A stretch of 32,393 nt of DNA from assembly GCF_000255705.1 (NCBI RefSeq), contig NZ_JH636442.1, positions 764,730 to 797,122 of the forward strand. Reading direction: 5' to 3'. A program made the translations under genes and the position numbers. Of the stretch, positions 1 through 7,961 are shown one piece after another. The notes under the pieces are model-generated. The model was not told the origin of the DNA. It saw only the letters and a list, made by a program, of their open reading frames with translations, and did not search any database. This DNA is from Zavarzinella formosa DSM 19928 (lineage in GTDB: Bacteria > Planctomycetota > Planctomycetia > Gemmatales > Gemmataceae). Each line of letters starts with the position of its first letter. Position 1 is the stretch's first letter.

Positions 1-267
1 GGCGGCCCCTTGCAGGGCGGCGGCTGCGACGGCGGTGCCGAGGTCGAACTTGCGGGGTTGCATCTGGCCGAACTGCTGGGCCGTGTCGGCCACGCCCGAG
101 GCGATGGTCGGGGAGTTGACCGGTCCCCACGTCGCGGTGCCGACGATTCCGAGGACGTTGGTGGGGACGCCGTTGAGAAGCGTCCACGAGGGCGGGACGA
201 TCTGGACGATCAGGTCGGGGACGAGCAGGGCGTTGGTGTTGATCTGCCCCTGTTGGACAATGGTCAT
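1..267 (-). CDS. Phage tail sheath protein, N-terminal part (runs off left edge)
   Basis: The frame opens with ATG at 267 behind an AGGAG site and stays open to the window edge, giving the first 89 residues. The translation contains NGVPTNVLGIVGTATWGPVN, typical of the N-terminal region of contractile tail sheath proteins, where the chain asks whether a 'GTATWGP' segment covers the preceding subunit. Sheath subunits polymerise around the tail tube and contract to drive DNA delivery, so this single fragment indicates a myovirus-type tail. It is the last visible gene of the minus-strand late operon and follows a 49-residue gene with a 12 bp gap. Tube, tape-measure and baseplate genes would be expected further left. 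The assignment rests on this segment and on context; the C-terminal, most conserved sheath domain is not in the window. Confidence 0.72.
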   Translation of the reverse strand, partial: MTIVQQGQINTNALLVPDLIVQIVPPSWTLLNGVPTNVLGIVGTATWGPVNSPTIASGVADTAQQFGQMQPRKFDLGTAVAAAALQGAA

Positions 268-279
268 GGGTGGCTCCTG

Positions 280-429
280 TTATTCGACGGTTTCGGTCGG
301 GTGGTCGGACGGGACGACGTGGTGGGCGTGTTCGCCCGCGAGAATGGCTTCTATTTCGTCGGGGTCGGTGATCCGCGCGCCACGGTCGTGGCCGGCGAAG
401 GGGTTGGTGACGACAAGCACTCGGGTCAT
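280..429 (-). CDS. Small phage protein of the tail operon (49 aa)
   Basis: A 49-residue frame starts at ATG 429 with an AGGAG site about six bases upstream and ends just before the tail sheath gene. It begins MTRVLVVTNPFAGHDRGARI and is rich in charged residues. A longer frame extends upstream but overlaps the previous gene, and the internal ATG has the good ribosome site. I do not recognise a named family with confidence. Its size and place, immediately before a sheath gene, resemble the tiny DUF2635-type proteins often found just upstream of tail sheath genes in Mu-like and Bcep781-like phages; that comparison is positional only. Confidence 0.6.
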   Translation of the reverse strand: MTRVLVVTNPFAGHDRGARITDPDEIEAILAGEHAHHVVPSDHPTETVE

Positions 430-442
430 GGCGGTTCTCCTG

Positions 443-1279
443 TTAGAATGAAATCGATTTGAGGGTCGGGGCATCGGGGTCAAGTCCTCCGGCGATGTTG
501 ATGGTTTCGACGACCGCTTCCGCCGCGTTTTGCGCGACGGTCGTGCCGTACTCCACCGAGTAAAAGAAGTCGCGGCGGTAAAGGCCGCTCTTTTGCGAGG
601 CGTCGTCGACGTGCGTGCGCTCGTAGCGAAGCCGCCCGTCCGTCCCGTCGCACAGGGACAGGAATGTGACATCCGACAGCCCCGCGTCGAGGATTCTCCC
701 GAAGGCGTCGCGGACGCGGGGGGAACCGCACCAGACGGTGATGACGAAGCTTTTCTTCTGCCGCTTGATCTCCCGGACCAGCCTTCCGACCGCCCCGACC
801 CTCGCCGCGAGCGACGTGGCCCCCGGAATGGTGATGACCGGCCCGACGCTCGTGGCCGCAGTCAGTGAACTAATCATGGCGGCCAGGGCCGTGGCGACGC
901 TGGTCGGCGTGTCCGTCGCCTGGAGCGGATGGACGAATCCCTGGTTGTTGACGATGACGGCGGCGTTGAGCGGGCAACTGGCGCTTCCTCCGACGGTCAC
1001 CGTTTTCCCCGCGACCGTCATGGCCAGGGTGATGTTCGGGACCGGCAATTCCCGCCATTCGGTTGAGTAGCGGGTGAGGTTTTGCTCCGGGTCGAGCGGA
1101 AAGACCGAGATGTTGACGAAACCGGCCTTCAGGTCGGCGTCGAGGCCGGACGGGACGGGCCAGCCCCGGAACACCTTGCACTTGTCGCCGGTCGCCGAGG
1201 CCGCGCCGGTCCCGTTCGGGTAGACGATCCGGGTGACGACGGAGACGAGGACCGACTCGACGGCGCTGCAATCGGGCAC
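443..1279 (-). CDS. Phage tail protein, Bcep781-like family
   Basis: A 278-residue protein starts at a GTG (1279) nine bases after the stop of the preceding gene. The N-terminal part contains YPNGTG and the RGWPVPSGLDADL segment. A central stretch (about residues 86-160) has the TLAMTVAGKTVTVGG pattern, then VGRLVREIKRQKKSFVITVW and, near the end, SGLYRRDFFYSVEY. From memory this combination occurs in a family encoded next to sheath genes of Bcep781-like and related myophages. A role as a tail terminator or neck component would suit its position but is inferred. No signal peptide or membrane segment is visible. The start lacks a clear Shine-Dalgarno sequence, so translation is probably coupled to the upstream gene. 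Confidence 0.65.
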   Translation of the reverse strand: MPDCSAVESVLVSVVTRIVYPNGTGAASATGDKCKVFRGWPVPSGLDADLKAGFVNISVFPLDPEQNLTRYSTEWRELPVPNITLAMTVAGKTVTVGGSASCPLNAAVIVNNQGFVHPLQATDTPTSVATALAAMISSLTAATSVGPVITIPGATSLAARVGAVGRLVREIKRQKKSFVITVWCGSPRVRDAFGRILDAGLSDVTFLSLCDGTDGRLRYERTHVDDASQKSGLYRRDFFYSVEYGTTVAQNAAEAVVETINIAGGLDPDAPTLKSISF

Positions 1280-1288
1280 GGGGCTAAT

Positions 1289-2779
1289 TCACTGGTTGTT
1301 GACGACGGTGGTGAGGTACTTCAAGTCCCCGTCCGAGAGCGCCTCGCGCCAGAAGCTCATGCGCTTCACGAAGCCGTTGGTGGGCAGCAGGCCGGAGCCG
1401 TTGTTGGTCGCCCCCGTGCCGTGGGTCAGGCCGAGGTCGGTCTGGCGGTACTTGACCGTGGAACTGGTCGTGATCTGGCCGCCGTTGATGCAGATGGCCG
1501 CCCCCGTGCCGTCGAGCCGCACCGCGATCTTGTTCAGGGTGCCGATCCCGGTCACCACGCTGTCGGCGGAGTTGAAGCTTCCCCCCGCCGCCGTGACGTT
1601 GACGGGGCCGCCTCCCGGCGCGCCGGTGACGAAAATGTTGCTCACGTCGTCGCCGTAGATGATGTGGCTGCGAATGGTGTCGTAGTTGCCGCAGTGCTGG
1701 ATCAGCAGGGTGACGGGCGTGCCGAAGTTGATGTCCTTGAGAAACCGGTATCCGTCGTTGACCGCGATGCCCGCCCCCGTTCCGGTGGCGTTGAACGCCA
1801 TGTATTCGGGGCCGCGCGCCACCGCCGCCGTGGTGGTGAGGATGGGCGAGGTGGCGAACATGTTGCCCTCGCACTGGTTGAAGTCCACGGCGATCTTGTC
1901 GCCGGAGGTTCCGAGCTTGAAGCCCACCACGCAGGACAGGAGGCCGACTTGCGCGGGGACGGAAACCTGAGTGTAACCGGCGCTGTTGATCTGGCTGGTG
2001 ACGTCGGTGTAGGTCACCCCGTCGAGCGTCATGTAGATGGTGCCCGTGCCGACGAGCCGCTTGACGCATGCCGAATAAACGTGGTTCTTCCAGGTCAGGT
2101 TGAACGTGGCCCCCGTGCCCGAGCCGCCGGTCACCGAAACCGGGTTGGACGGCAACACCGAGTAAGAGCCCTGGTTTGCCTCGGTGGCAAATGAAGCCGC
2201 CGTGACGACGCCGCCCGAAACACCGGATGCGGTCAGGGTGACCGCCGTGGTTGATGTGCCGCCGGTCACCACAAGGGAGTTGCCTTGCGTGTATCCTGTG
2301 CCGCCCGCGTTTACAGCGGCAATCCAGGCCGACTGCTTGACCGCAATGGTCTGGAGCACCGTGGCGTTGTTCGCCGTGGCGAGAATCGAACTTGCGGCGC
2401 TGGCCGAGCCGTTGGCCCCGGTCTGGTCCTTGAGCACGGTGGCGTTGGTCGCAACCCAGGCCGCGTTCGTCATGTCGCGGCACCACAGGGCGTAGTTGGT
2501 GAGCGTGCCGTAGCCCTCGGCCCACGCCCCGAAGCCGGTGCGGCGGATGCCCGCCTGGGGGAATGACTTCCAGATGCCGTCGGTGTCGGGCGCGAAATAC
2601 GTCCCCGCCGCCCCGCCCGCGTTGCCGCCGCCCATCAGTCCGTACCGGACGGTCTGGCCGGAGGACGAGGCCATGCCGACGAAGCCGCCCCAGTAGCGGT
2701 TGCCCGCGAAGTCAAGGTCGTACTTGGCCCTCGGGTAGACCCAGCAGGGCGCGTCGGTGAGCGGGTTGTTCGCCCTCAT
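1289..2779 (-). CDS. Phage appendage/tail fibre-like protein with lectin-like C-terminus
   Basis: This 496-residue protein is very rich in Gly, Thr, Ala, Ser and Val and low in charge, as is usual for beta-structured phage fibres. It begins MRANNPLTDAPCWVYPRAKY, a style shared by virion proteins of phages with concanavalin/LamG-like appendage domains. The last 120 residues, ending in NGFVKRMSFWREALSDGDL, match the closing strand-and-helix pattern of LamG/concanavalin-like folds ('fWrerLsDaeLq'). The central part (about 155-230) holds GGTGYTQGNSLVVTGG-type beta-repeat sequence. The start ATG shares its A with the TAA of the upstream gene (TAATG). A receptor-binding or surface-decorating role is inferred from composition and C-terminal pattern; no enzymatic residues are apparent. 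Confidence 0.55.
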   Translation of the reverse strand: MRANNPLTDAPCWVYPRAKYDLDFAGNRYWGGFVGMASSSGQTVRYGLMGGGNAGGAAGTYFAPDTDGIWKSFPQAGIRRTGFGAWAEGYGTLTNYALWCRDMTNAAWVATNATVLKDQTGANGSASAASSILATANNATVLQTIAVKQSAWIAAVNAGGTGYTQGNSLVVTGGTSTTAVTLTASGVSGGVVTAASFATEANQGSYSVLPSNPVSVTGGSGTGATFNLTWKNHVYSACVKRLVGTGTIYMTLDGVTYTDVTSQINSAGYTQVSVPAQVGLLSCVVGFKLGTSGDKIAVDFNQCEGNMFATSPILTTTAAVARGPEYMAFNATGTGAGIAVNDGYRFLKDINFGTPVTLLIQHCGNYDTIRSHIIYGDDVSNIFVTGAPGGGPVNVTAAGGSFNSADSVVTGIGTLNKIAVRLDGTGAAICINGGQITTSSTVKYRQTDLGLTHGTGATNNGSGLLPTNGFVKRMSFWREALSDGDLKYLTTVVNNQ

Positions 2780-3885
2780 TACTGGGCCAGTTCCAGGATC
2801 GGGGTGAACACCTCGCCGTTGCCGGGGGTGTAGGCCGCGCGGGCTTCGATCAGGTAATAGAGGTTCTGCGTGCCGGTGGCGGGCTTGAAGTTGATGACGC
2901 CGTTGTAGGGCGAGTTGTAGCCCATGGCGGAGTCGGTGAACACGTCGGTGATCGTGACGTCCGCGAAGCCGAGATAGCCGCTGGTGTTCGTCAGGTACGT
3001 TCCGCCGTCCCCGTTGGTCACGGTCGGCTGCGAGTTGTAGAAGCGGATGCGGAAAATGGCGCCCGTCGATCCCGCCACGGATTTCTTAAGGCCAACCCGC
3101 AGGATGGTGCCCGGAATGTCGTTGCCGATGGCGGCGGCGATGGTCGGGTAAGTGACGGAGCCGGCGGTCGTGCTGTTGGCCACAAGCTGCCCGGAGGCGT
3201 AGGCCGTGGTGTTGGCCGGGCGGGTGGTGGTGTTCCCGGTGACAGGACGGGGCGTGGAAAGGAATACGTTGTTCGTCGTCCCAGGCGTGGTCTGGTCGAT
3301 GCCGACTTTTCCGATCAGGTTTGCGCCCGCCGGGATAGCCGCCTGACACGCCGTAAGAATGGAGGCGAGTGTTTGCAGCGACCGCTTGAACAGGGAGATC
3401 AAACTGAATGTGCCGGAGTCCGTCGTGGCCGCGGCGTCCGCCTTGGCGCCGACCGTCGCATCACTGCCGTCCGCGACGGTCACGCCGCCAACCACGTTGG
3501 AGCCAGCCCCGAGGACCGGGGCGGTGAGGGAGGTCAGTTGCGCGGCCGAGAGGACCACCGGCAGCGAGTTGCCCGCGACTTGCTGTCCGAGGGCGAAAGA
3601 AGCCCCTCCGACTTTCGTGACGTCGGCGGCGACGAGGTCGGTCGTTCCGTGCGCGGTCTGGTCCGTGGTCACCTTGCCAATGATGTTGGAGCCGGACGGA
3701 GTGGCGCCCTGCAGCGCGCCCAGGACGGACAGCAGGGTTCCCTGTGTCGCCGGGGCGATGATGGCGCCGGTGTTGTCGAGGATGGGGTGGGCGAAGGAGA
3801 AGTTCGTGCCGTCGGTGTAGGCGATGACGGGCTGGTTGGTTCCGGCGGCGTCCTTGATCGTGAGGGTCGTCTGGGTCCAAGTCAT
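2779..3885 (-). CDS. Phage virion structural protein (probable head or tail decoration)
   Basis: A 368-residue protein starts at ATG 3885 with AGGAG eight bases upstream, directly after the TAG of the collagen-like gene. The first 40 residues (MTWTQTTLTIKDAAGTNQPV) look like a small beta domain that attaches to the particle. The middle (about 60-230) carries repeated segments of the type SNIIGKVTTDQT and ANLIGKVGIDQTTPGTTNNV, which recur in phage head-fibre and appendage proteins and suggest tandem duplication. The C-terminal 140 residues form a Thr/Tyr-rich domain (from RPANTTAYASGQLVANSTTA) seen in phage structural proteins of unknown function. It sits between connector-type genes and the lectin-like appendage gene, so a surface location is the simplest reading. 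The exact function is unknown. Confidence 0.5.
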   Translation of the reverse strand: MTWTQTTLTIKDAAGTNQPVIAYTDGTNFSFAHPILDNTGAIIAPATQGTLLSVLGALQGATPSGSNIIGKVTTDQTAHGTTDLVAADVTKVGGASFALGQQVAGNSLPVVLSAAQLTSLTAPVLGAGSNVVGGVTVADGSDATVGAKADAAATTDSGTFSLISLFKRSLQTLASILTACQAAIPAGANLIGKVGIDQTTPGTTNNVFLSTPRPVTGNTTTRPANTTAYASGQLVANSTTAGSVTYPTIAAAIGNDIPGTILRVGLKKSVAGSTGAIFRIRFYNSQPTVTNGDGGTYLTNTSGYLGFADVTITDVFTDSAMGYNSPYNGVINFKPATGTQNLYYLIEARAAYTPGNGEVFTPILELAQ

Positions 3886-4161
3886 CTACATTGCTCCTGC
3901 TGCTAATCCGGAATTGCCGGTGTTTGAAAAATCGAATGTGCCGCCGGTCGTCGGGCCAGCGATCGCGGCCAGAAAATCGGCGATGCTCGCCACGCAGACC
4001 GCGTTGTTCCGCGACAGGACGACCGAGTCCGTCAGGAACACGGGCGAGACGCGCGGGGCGGCGGCGATGTTGTCTCCGGGTTCGCCCGGCGCTCCGGGAG
4101 GCCCCTGGAGGCCCTCTGTGCGGACGATGATCCTGGCGGGCGTTCCCGTGATGTCGGTCAT
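3886..4161 (-). CDS. Short collagen-like phage protein
   Basis: The 91-residue protein has an N-terminal strand (MTDITGTPARIIVRTEG), a four-triplet Gly-X-Y stretch GLQGPPGAPGEPGD at about residues 17-30, and a C-terminal part of some 60 residues rich in small residues. Short Gly-X-Y runs are common in phage fibre and decoration proteins, where they form trimeric stalks. The start ATG overlaps the stop of the upstream gene as ATGA, so the two are probably translationally coupled. A trimeric spike or linker role is inferred; there is no catalytic motif. Confidence 0.5.
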   Translation of the reverse strand: MTDITGTPARIIVRTEGLQGPPGAPGEPGDNIAAAPRVSPVFLTDSVVLSRNNAVCVASIADFLAAIAGPTTGGTFDFSNTGNSGLAAGAM

Positions 4162-4502
4162 ATCGTTGTCGTCTCCTGAAGGACCGTGACGCTCCCCTGC
4201 ATCAGGCGGACGGGAGCGCCGCCGGAGTCGCGGAGCTTCAGGTCGTAAACGTAAGTTCCCGGATTGAGCGGGGAGGTGTCGAAGTCGGGCGTGATCGCCC
4301 CGTTCGGGCCGTCAATCGCCAGCCCGCCGTTTTCGGTCGTCAGCGTGAGCAGCGCGCTGGGGTCGCCGATGTTGACCCGCACCTGCATGGCCGCCGTGCA
4401 GCCGGTCAGGTCGAGAGCGTTTCCGTCCGAGCCCTGGATCAGGTATGACTCGCCGAACGCGGCCCCCTGTTCGATGGTGATGTCCCAGCGTCCGGCGGTC
4501 AT
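4158..4502 (-). CDS. Phage structural protein, BppU-like N-terminal fold
   Basis: The 114-residue protein starts at ATG 4502, which overlaps the preceding stop as ATGA. A longer in-frame extension to 4646 lies wholly inside the upstream gene and was discarded. The sequence MTAGRWDITIEQGAAFGESY followed by LDLTGCTAAMQVR and, near the end, GTYVYDLKLRDSGG and VRLMQGSVTVL is the pattern of small Ig-like phage virion domains related to the BppU N-terminal family ('qGdtf.l...dlTG.ta..qir...gtY.ydl.l'). Such domains join fibres to the particle. It lies in a run of coupled genes with the connector proteins and the collagen-like gene. The precise location in the virion is not known. Confidence 0.5.
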   Translation of the reverse strand: MTAGRWDITIEQGAAFGESYLIQGSDGNALDLTGCTAAMQVRVNIGDPSALLTLTTENGGLAIDGPNGAITPDFDTSPLNPGTYVYDLKLRDSGGAPVRLMQGSVTVLQETTTI

Positions 4503-5134
4503 ACGGTTGCCATGGAGGCGGTGATCCGGTAACCGAGGTCGGTCAGTTCCGGGGAACTCACGACGTAACGGCGTCCCAGATCGTCGGCAATCAGGTCGCC
4601 GTAAACCACCGGCCCGGCCGATGCGGGCATCAGGATGGTCCACCACGGGAGGCGGGTGTCGGCGGGCAGCCCGGCGTCATTCTTCTCGCCCTTGGTGCCC
4701 TGCAGGATGCTGCACGGGACGCCGGAGGCGAAGGGTGTTTCGTTTTCGGAGGTCATGCCGGAGTAGCCTTGCGCCCCGACGGTGTTGTCGGTCTGCACGC
4801 GGCTGAGCGTGACGGTGCGGTTGCACTCCACCACGAGGATCGGGAGCAGCGGCTGGAGGGCGGCGATGAAGAATGTCCCCTGCGGGCCGACCAGGTAATC
4901 TCCGGCCAGGAGTCCGTTCCCGTCAACCAGCGCGTACCACGTCGGTTTGCCGTATTTGTTCGGTTTGCCGTATTTCATGTCCTCGGCGTTCAGGGAGACG
5001 AACCGTGAGAACAGGACGGAGCCGGGGAAGCCGGTGTCGTCGGGCCTGCGGATGTCGAACATCGTCCCGAGCCGTCGGGCGGCCTGGGCGTATCCCCGCC
5101 AGACTTTGGATTGGATCAGCGCCTGGTTGGTCAT
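4499..5134 (-). CDS. Phage head-tail/neck-region protein, unassigned
   Basis: A 211-residue protein starts at ATG 5134, overlapping the upstream stop as ATGA; the 21-codon extension further upstream lies inside the neighbouring gene. The N-terminus MTNQALIQSKVWRGYAQAAR is followed by LGTMFDIRRPD and a Tyr/Gly-rich beta domain with GDYLVGPQGTFFIAALQPLL. The order 'connector - this gene - BppU-like protein' and the 'W.GYa.AA..lG' opening are, from memory, shared with Bcep781-like phages, where it is uncharacterised. No metal site or nuclease motif is visible. A role in the neck is inferred only from gene order. Confidence 0.5.
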   Translation of the reverse strand: MTNQALIQSKVWRGYAQAARRLGTMFDIRRPDDTGFPGSVLFSRFVSLNAEDMKYGKPNKYGKPTWYALVDGNGLLAGDYLVGPQGTFFIAALQPLLPILVVECNRTVTLSRVQTDNTVGAQGYSGMTSENETPFASGVPCSILQGTKGEKNDAGLPADTRLPWWTILMPASAGPVVYGDLIADDLGRRYVVSSPELTDLGYRITASMATV

Positions 5135-5523
5135 GCCCGGACGACGCGGCTTCCCGTGGCCAGTTGCGGGCCGGGGGCAAAGCCCAGAAAGTTGCACAAG
5201 TCTCGTCTCAGCCAGTTAAAGAGGCTGACGCGGTCGCTCACTTCGCTCGAATTGCGGGTCCACACGGCGGCCTGGGCGGTGTCGAGGTTGTCGGCCGCGC
5301 CTTGAATCTCCTGTTCCCGGAGGGCAAGCGGCGTCAGATAGGTGTCAATGACGACGCCTTCCTCCTCCGGGCTGAGATGCGAGAGCCGGTAGTCGAGCGA
5401 CAATCCCATGTAACTCACGGAACTATACACAAGCTCGCGGAAGGGATTGCTCGCGGAGTCGCCGGACACCGAATATCCCATCCAGCGGCGGCAATCCACG
5501 AGTTGTCGGGCTGTGAGCGCCAT
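5131..5523 (-). CDS. Probable head-tail connector protein
   Basis: A helical 130-residue protein begins MALTARQLVDCRRWMGYSVS. The 'D.RR.mGYs..G' opening is shared by small proteins encoded two genes after the coat protein in phages with P22-like coats and contractile tails. Several amphipathic helices follow (about residues 48-120), consistent with a gp4/gp6-type adaptor sitting under the portal. It starts six bases downstream of the Ala/Glu/Lys-rich gene and overlaps the next one by ATGA. The connector role is inferred from size, predicted helicity and position. Confidence 0.5.
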   Translation of the reverse strand: MALTARQLVDCRRWMGYSVSGDSASNPFRELVYSSVSYMGLSLDYRLSHLSPEEEGVVIDTYLTPLALREQEIQGAADNLDTAQAAVWTRNSSEVSDRVSLFNWLRRDLCNFLGFAPGPQLATGSRVVRA

Positions 5524-5528
5524 TTGCG

Positions 5529-5774
5529 TCAGGCGTGCTTCCAGCCGGCGGTTTTGTGGGCTTCCACGGTGGTCGGATGCACATGGAGGTGTTCGCCGTC
5601 CTTGCTCATCTTGACGAGGCCTTCGGTTGAGGCCTCTTCTTCGGCGGCTTTCGCCTCCGCTTCCGCCTTTTTCGCTTTTTCCTCGGCTTTCGCCCTGGCT
5701 TCATTCGCTTTCGCCTCGGCGGCTTTCGCCTCCGCTTTTTTTGCCTCTGCGGTGTTGTCTTGATTGTCTGCCAT
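5529..5774 (-). CDS. Small Ala/Glu/Lys coiled-coil phage protein
   Basis: The 81-residue product has about 45 residues of nearly pure Ala, Glu and Lys in EAKAAEAKANEARAKAEEKA style, strongly predicted to form a single helix or coiled coil. A C-terminal module follows, LVKMSKDGEHLHVHPTTVEA, ending GWKHA. That terminal module ('mvkdGe.l.VHPttVeaHk..GWk') is a recurrent small domain in phage proteins encoded just after the coat gene. The start has GGAGA eight bases upstream. It lies between coat protein and connector. A role in head completion or decoration is inferred. Confidence 0.55.
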   Translation of the reverse strand: MADNQDNTAEAKKAEAKAAEAKANEARAKAEEKAKKAEAEAKAAEEEASTEGLVKMSKDGEHLHVHPTTVEAHKTAGWKHA

Positions 5775-5845
5775 ACGTGGTCTCCAAATGTTAAACGGGC
5801 GACCACTGCCCGGAGGCCGCGGTCACGCGTCGGGTGGGGAAATGA

Positions 5846-7015
5846 TTAGCCGATCAGCGTCGTGATGTTGTTTGGCTTGATGGCGTTCGCGCCCCAGGCC
5901 AGACCGATCAGGAACAGTATCTGCTTGAACTGGCGATACACAGACACTTCAAATGTAATGCCGGAAATAGGGTCGGTGAGCAGCAGCACGTCGTCCGCCG
6001 CGTCCATCGGTTCGCCGTTCGGACCGAGGGGACGTGCCGGGGCGCGGGTGATGAGTTGGATGGCCGAGCGGGTGAACGCCAGATTCGGCGTGTAGCTGTT
6101 GCCGACAGTCATCGCGTTCGCGGTGGCGATGGTCGTCAGGGCGCCGGGAGCGCCGATGACGATTGTGCCCGGAGCGGCCACACCGGTGTTCACAACGTAC
6201 TTGTTATTGGCGTCCGCCGCGAAGGTGACGACATCGCCCGCGAGAACCGTGCCGGTGCCGGTCACCAGCGCGATGCTGTTGACGCCGGGAGCGGTGGAGC
6301 CGGAAGTCACATACGACGCGCCCGTGCCCTTGGTGACCTGCTGGATGGCGTTGCTGTTGTGCAGCATGAAGCCATCAAGGGGCACCTCGGCAATCGAGCC
6401 GGTGCGGCGGAAGGCATCGCTGCCGTTTTCGTTGGCCTTCAACAGGATGGTCTGCTTGCCGCGCAGGTTGGCCACTGCGGCGGAGCCGAGCACGAGGTGC
6501 AGGTCGCTTTGAGGGCAGCCGTTGTCGTCGAGGATTTTCCTGACTTGGGCGGCGTCCGACAAGTCGCCTGCGGTGCCGAACGGGGCGGTGCCCGCCGTGC
6601 CATACGCTCGTGACGCGCTTTGATAACCGGCGTTAAAAAGGTCGGTTTCAACCGCGTTCACGATGGTGCGGAAGCCCTGCTGGAATTGCTGGGAGAGAAT
6701 GCTGTCATATGTGCCCGCGTTCTTGATTCCCTTTTGCTGCTCGCCGTTCCAGCGCACCGGGTAACTCTTGCTCTTTTGAATGGTCATCGGCACGTTGCCC
6801 ACGGTCTGGTCGCCATTGTCGGGCGAGGTGACGGCGGGGGTGTTGTCGATCAGCGTGCCGGGCTGGGTGATCGGAACGAGGATGGACTCGTTGAGCGCGG
6901 CGCGTTCGGCCGAACTGTTTCGGGTCACGGCGGGGATCATCCCCACCATCTCGCGGGACACAACGTCCAGGGATTCGTAGAGGACCGGAATAAGGCTCGT
7001 GAGGGTGTTTGCCAT
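5846..7015 (-). CDS. Major capsid protein, P22 coat-protein family
   Basis: The 389-residue protein begins MANTLTSLIPVLYESLDVVS and continues REMVGMIPAVTRNSSAERAA, the characteristic N-terminal arm and helix of the P22 gp5 coat family (HK97 fold with an inserted domain). Further matches to the family pattern are the SKSYPVRWNGEQQKGI segment (about residues 84-99) and the C-terminal ITFEVSVYRQFKQILFLIGL. The length fits the family. It would form the icosahedral shell together with the scaffold encoded upstream. An AGGAG ribosome site lies just before the start, and two GC-rich stem-loops separate it from the scaffold gene, so its expression may be set independently. Confidence 0.88.
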   Translation of the reverse strand: MANTLTSLIPVLYESLDVVSREMVGMIPAVTRNSSAERAALNESILVPITQPGTLIDNTPAVTSPDNGDQTVGNVPMTIQKSKSYPVRWNGEQQKGIKNAGTYDSILSQQFQQGFRTIVNAVETDLFNAGYQSASRAYGTAGTAPFGTAGDLSDAAQVRKILDDNGCPQSDLHLVLGSAAVANLRGKQTILLKANENGSDAFRRTGSIAEVPLDGFMLHNSNAIQQVTKGTGASYVTSGSTAPGVNSIALVTGTGTVLAGDVVTFAADANNKYVVNTGVAAPGTIVIGAPGALTTIATANAMTVGNSYTPNLAFTRSAIQLITRAPARPLGPNGEPMDAADDVLLLTDPISGITFEVSVYRQFKQILFLIGLAWGANAIKPNNITTLIG

Positions 7016-7031
7016 GGTATTGTTCTCCTTT

Positions 7032-7060
7032 AAAAGAAAACCCCGCCGGGATTGGCGGGG
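7032..7060 (-). terminator. Intrinsic terminator-like hairpin between scaffold and coat genes
   Basis: On the minus strand a perfect 7 bp GC stem (CCCCGCC at 7060-7054 with GGCGGGG at 7047-7041, six-base loop) is followed at once by TTTTCTTTT (7040-7032). This is the layout of an intrinsic terminator, yet it lies inside the late operon, a few bases before the coat protein's ribosome site. It may terminate part of the transcripts or act as a processing or stabilising 5' structure for coat mRNA. Confidence 0.6.
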
Positions 7061-7078
7061 AGTTGCGGGTTAAAATTG

Positions 7079-7094
7079 CCCCGCCAAAGCGGGG
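7079..7094. repeat. Second GC stem-loop after the scaffold gene
   Basis: CCCCGC at 7079-7084 and GCGGGG at 7089-7094 form a 6 bp stem with a four-base CAAA loop, seven bases after the scaffold stop codon. On the minus strand it is followed by CAATTTTAA, a weak T-run. With the neighbouring hairpin it forms a tandem structured spacer. Confidence 0.55.
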
Positions 7095-7100
7095 GTTTCC

Positions 7101-7874
7101 TTAGTCGACGATTTCTGATTCGCGGGCTGCCTTTGACTGCTCGACAGGTCCCATCGCGTCAAACGTCGCGCGGGTGATCTGCCTCTTGCCGCCGGCGCCG
7201 GCGCCGGAACCGCTTGCGCCGCCGCCGGAAGCCCCCGAACCCTTGAGGATGCTGTCCCGGTAGGGGTAGGCGTCCACGAGGATTTCCAGGGCTTCGTCAA
7301 ATTCGGCGACTTCGCCCGGACGGGAGCGGCTGTAGACAAGGTTGCCGTCGGCGCCCTTCGCCCGGATCTTGCCGTCTTCGATGGTGAAGTTCGAGCCGAA
7401 CCGGGCCTGCGCCAGGTCGACGGGGATGGCGAGCTTGTCGGCGATGAATTTGGACTTGCCGAACGCGCCTCCGAGTTTCTCCGAATGAAGCTCGTTTTTC
7501 ACCGAGCCAAGCTCTTCCACGATGGGCCGGTACTTCTTCTCCTGGGCTTTGAGTTGCTCGTCGAAGGCTTCTTTGGCCTCCTTCTTGACCCGCTCCACCT
7601 CCCCGGCGTCGATCAGCTTCTTGTCGTCGAGGTTGCGGACGGTTTCGAGCGCCTTCAGCGCCTTGGCCGGGTCTTCGATGCCCTCGAACAGCTTGAGCTT
7701 TGATTCGGCCGCTTCCTTGGCTTCGCGGTGCGCCTTCGCCTCGCCGTTCAGGCGTGCGATGGTGTCTTTTGTTGCCGGAGCGTCGAACGCAATTTCCTTG
7801 CCGTCCGCGTCCACATACACAGGCTTTCCGTCCTGCACGACAACCGCGCCTTTTTCGTCAAGTTTCAGTTTCAT
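7101..7874 (-). CDS. Capsid scaffold protein (DUF6651-like)
   Basis: The 257-residue protein sits between portal and coat genes, the usual place for a scaffold. It starts MKLKLDEKGAVVVQDGKPVY, then has a long charged coiled coil (about residues 40-130). A conserved-looking SEKLGGAFGKSKFIADKLAI segment (about 134-153) and a small DG/RSRPGE domain follow. A Gly/Ser/Ala-rich linker (GSGASGGGASGSGAGAGG) leads to a short basic C-terminal tail, the part that normally binds coat protein in scaffolds. This arrangement matches DUF6651 phage scaffold proteins. Its likely role is to guide assembly of the P22-like procapsid and then leave. The ribosome site before the start is weak. Confidence 0.72.
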   Translation of the reverse strand: MKLKLDEKGAVVVQDGKPVYVDADGKEIAFDAPATKDTIARLNGEAKAHREAKEAAESKLKLFEGIEDPAKALKALETVRNLDDKKLIDAGEVERVKKEAKEAFDEQLKAQEKKYRPIVEELGSVKNELHSEKLGGAFGKSKFIADKLAIPVDLAQARFGSNFTIEDGKIRAKGADGNLVYSRSRPGEVAEFDEALEILVDAYPYRDSILKGSGASGGGASGSGAGAGGKRQITRATFDAMGPVEQSKAARESEIVD

Positions 7875-7961
7875 CGGTAGTCACTTTCTCGGGCATCCGC
7901 CCGTCTCGTGGGGTCATCCGACCCCGGTTGCACCGCTTCGCATCCGCTCTGCGGCAATTCT

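Noticed and set aside
1082-2194. Long plus-strand open frame (370 codons) opposite the tail and appendage genes
   Set aside because: It is rich in Arg, Gly, Val and Asp without domain pattern, overlaps genes with clear family matches on the other strand, and is explained by GC bias.
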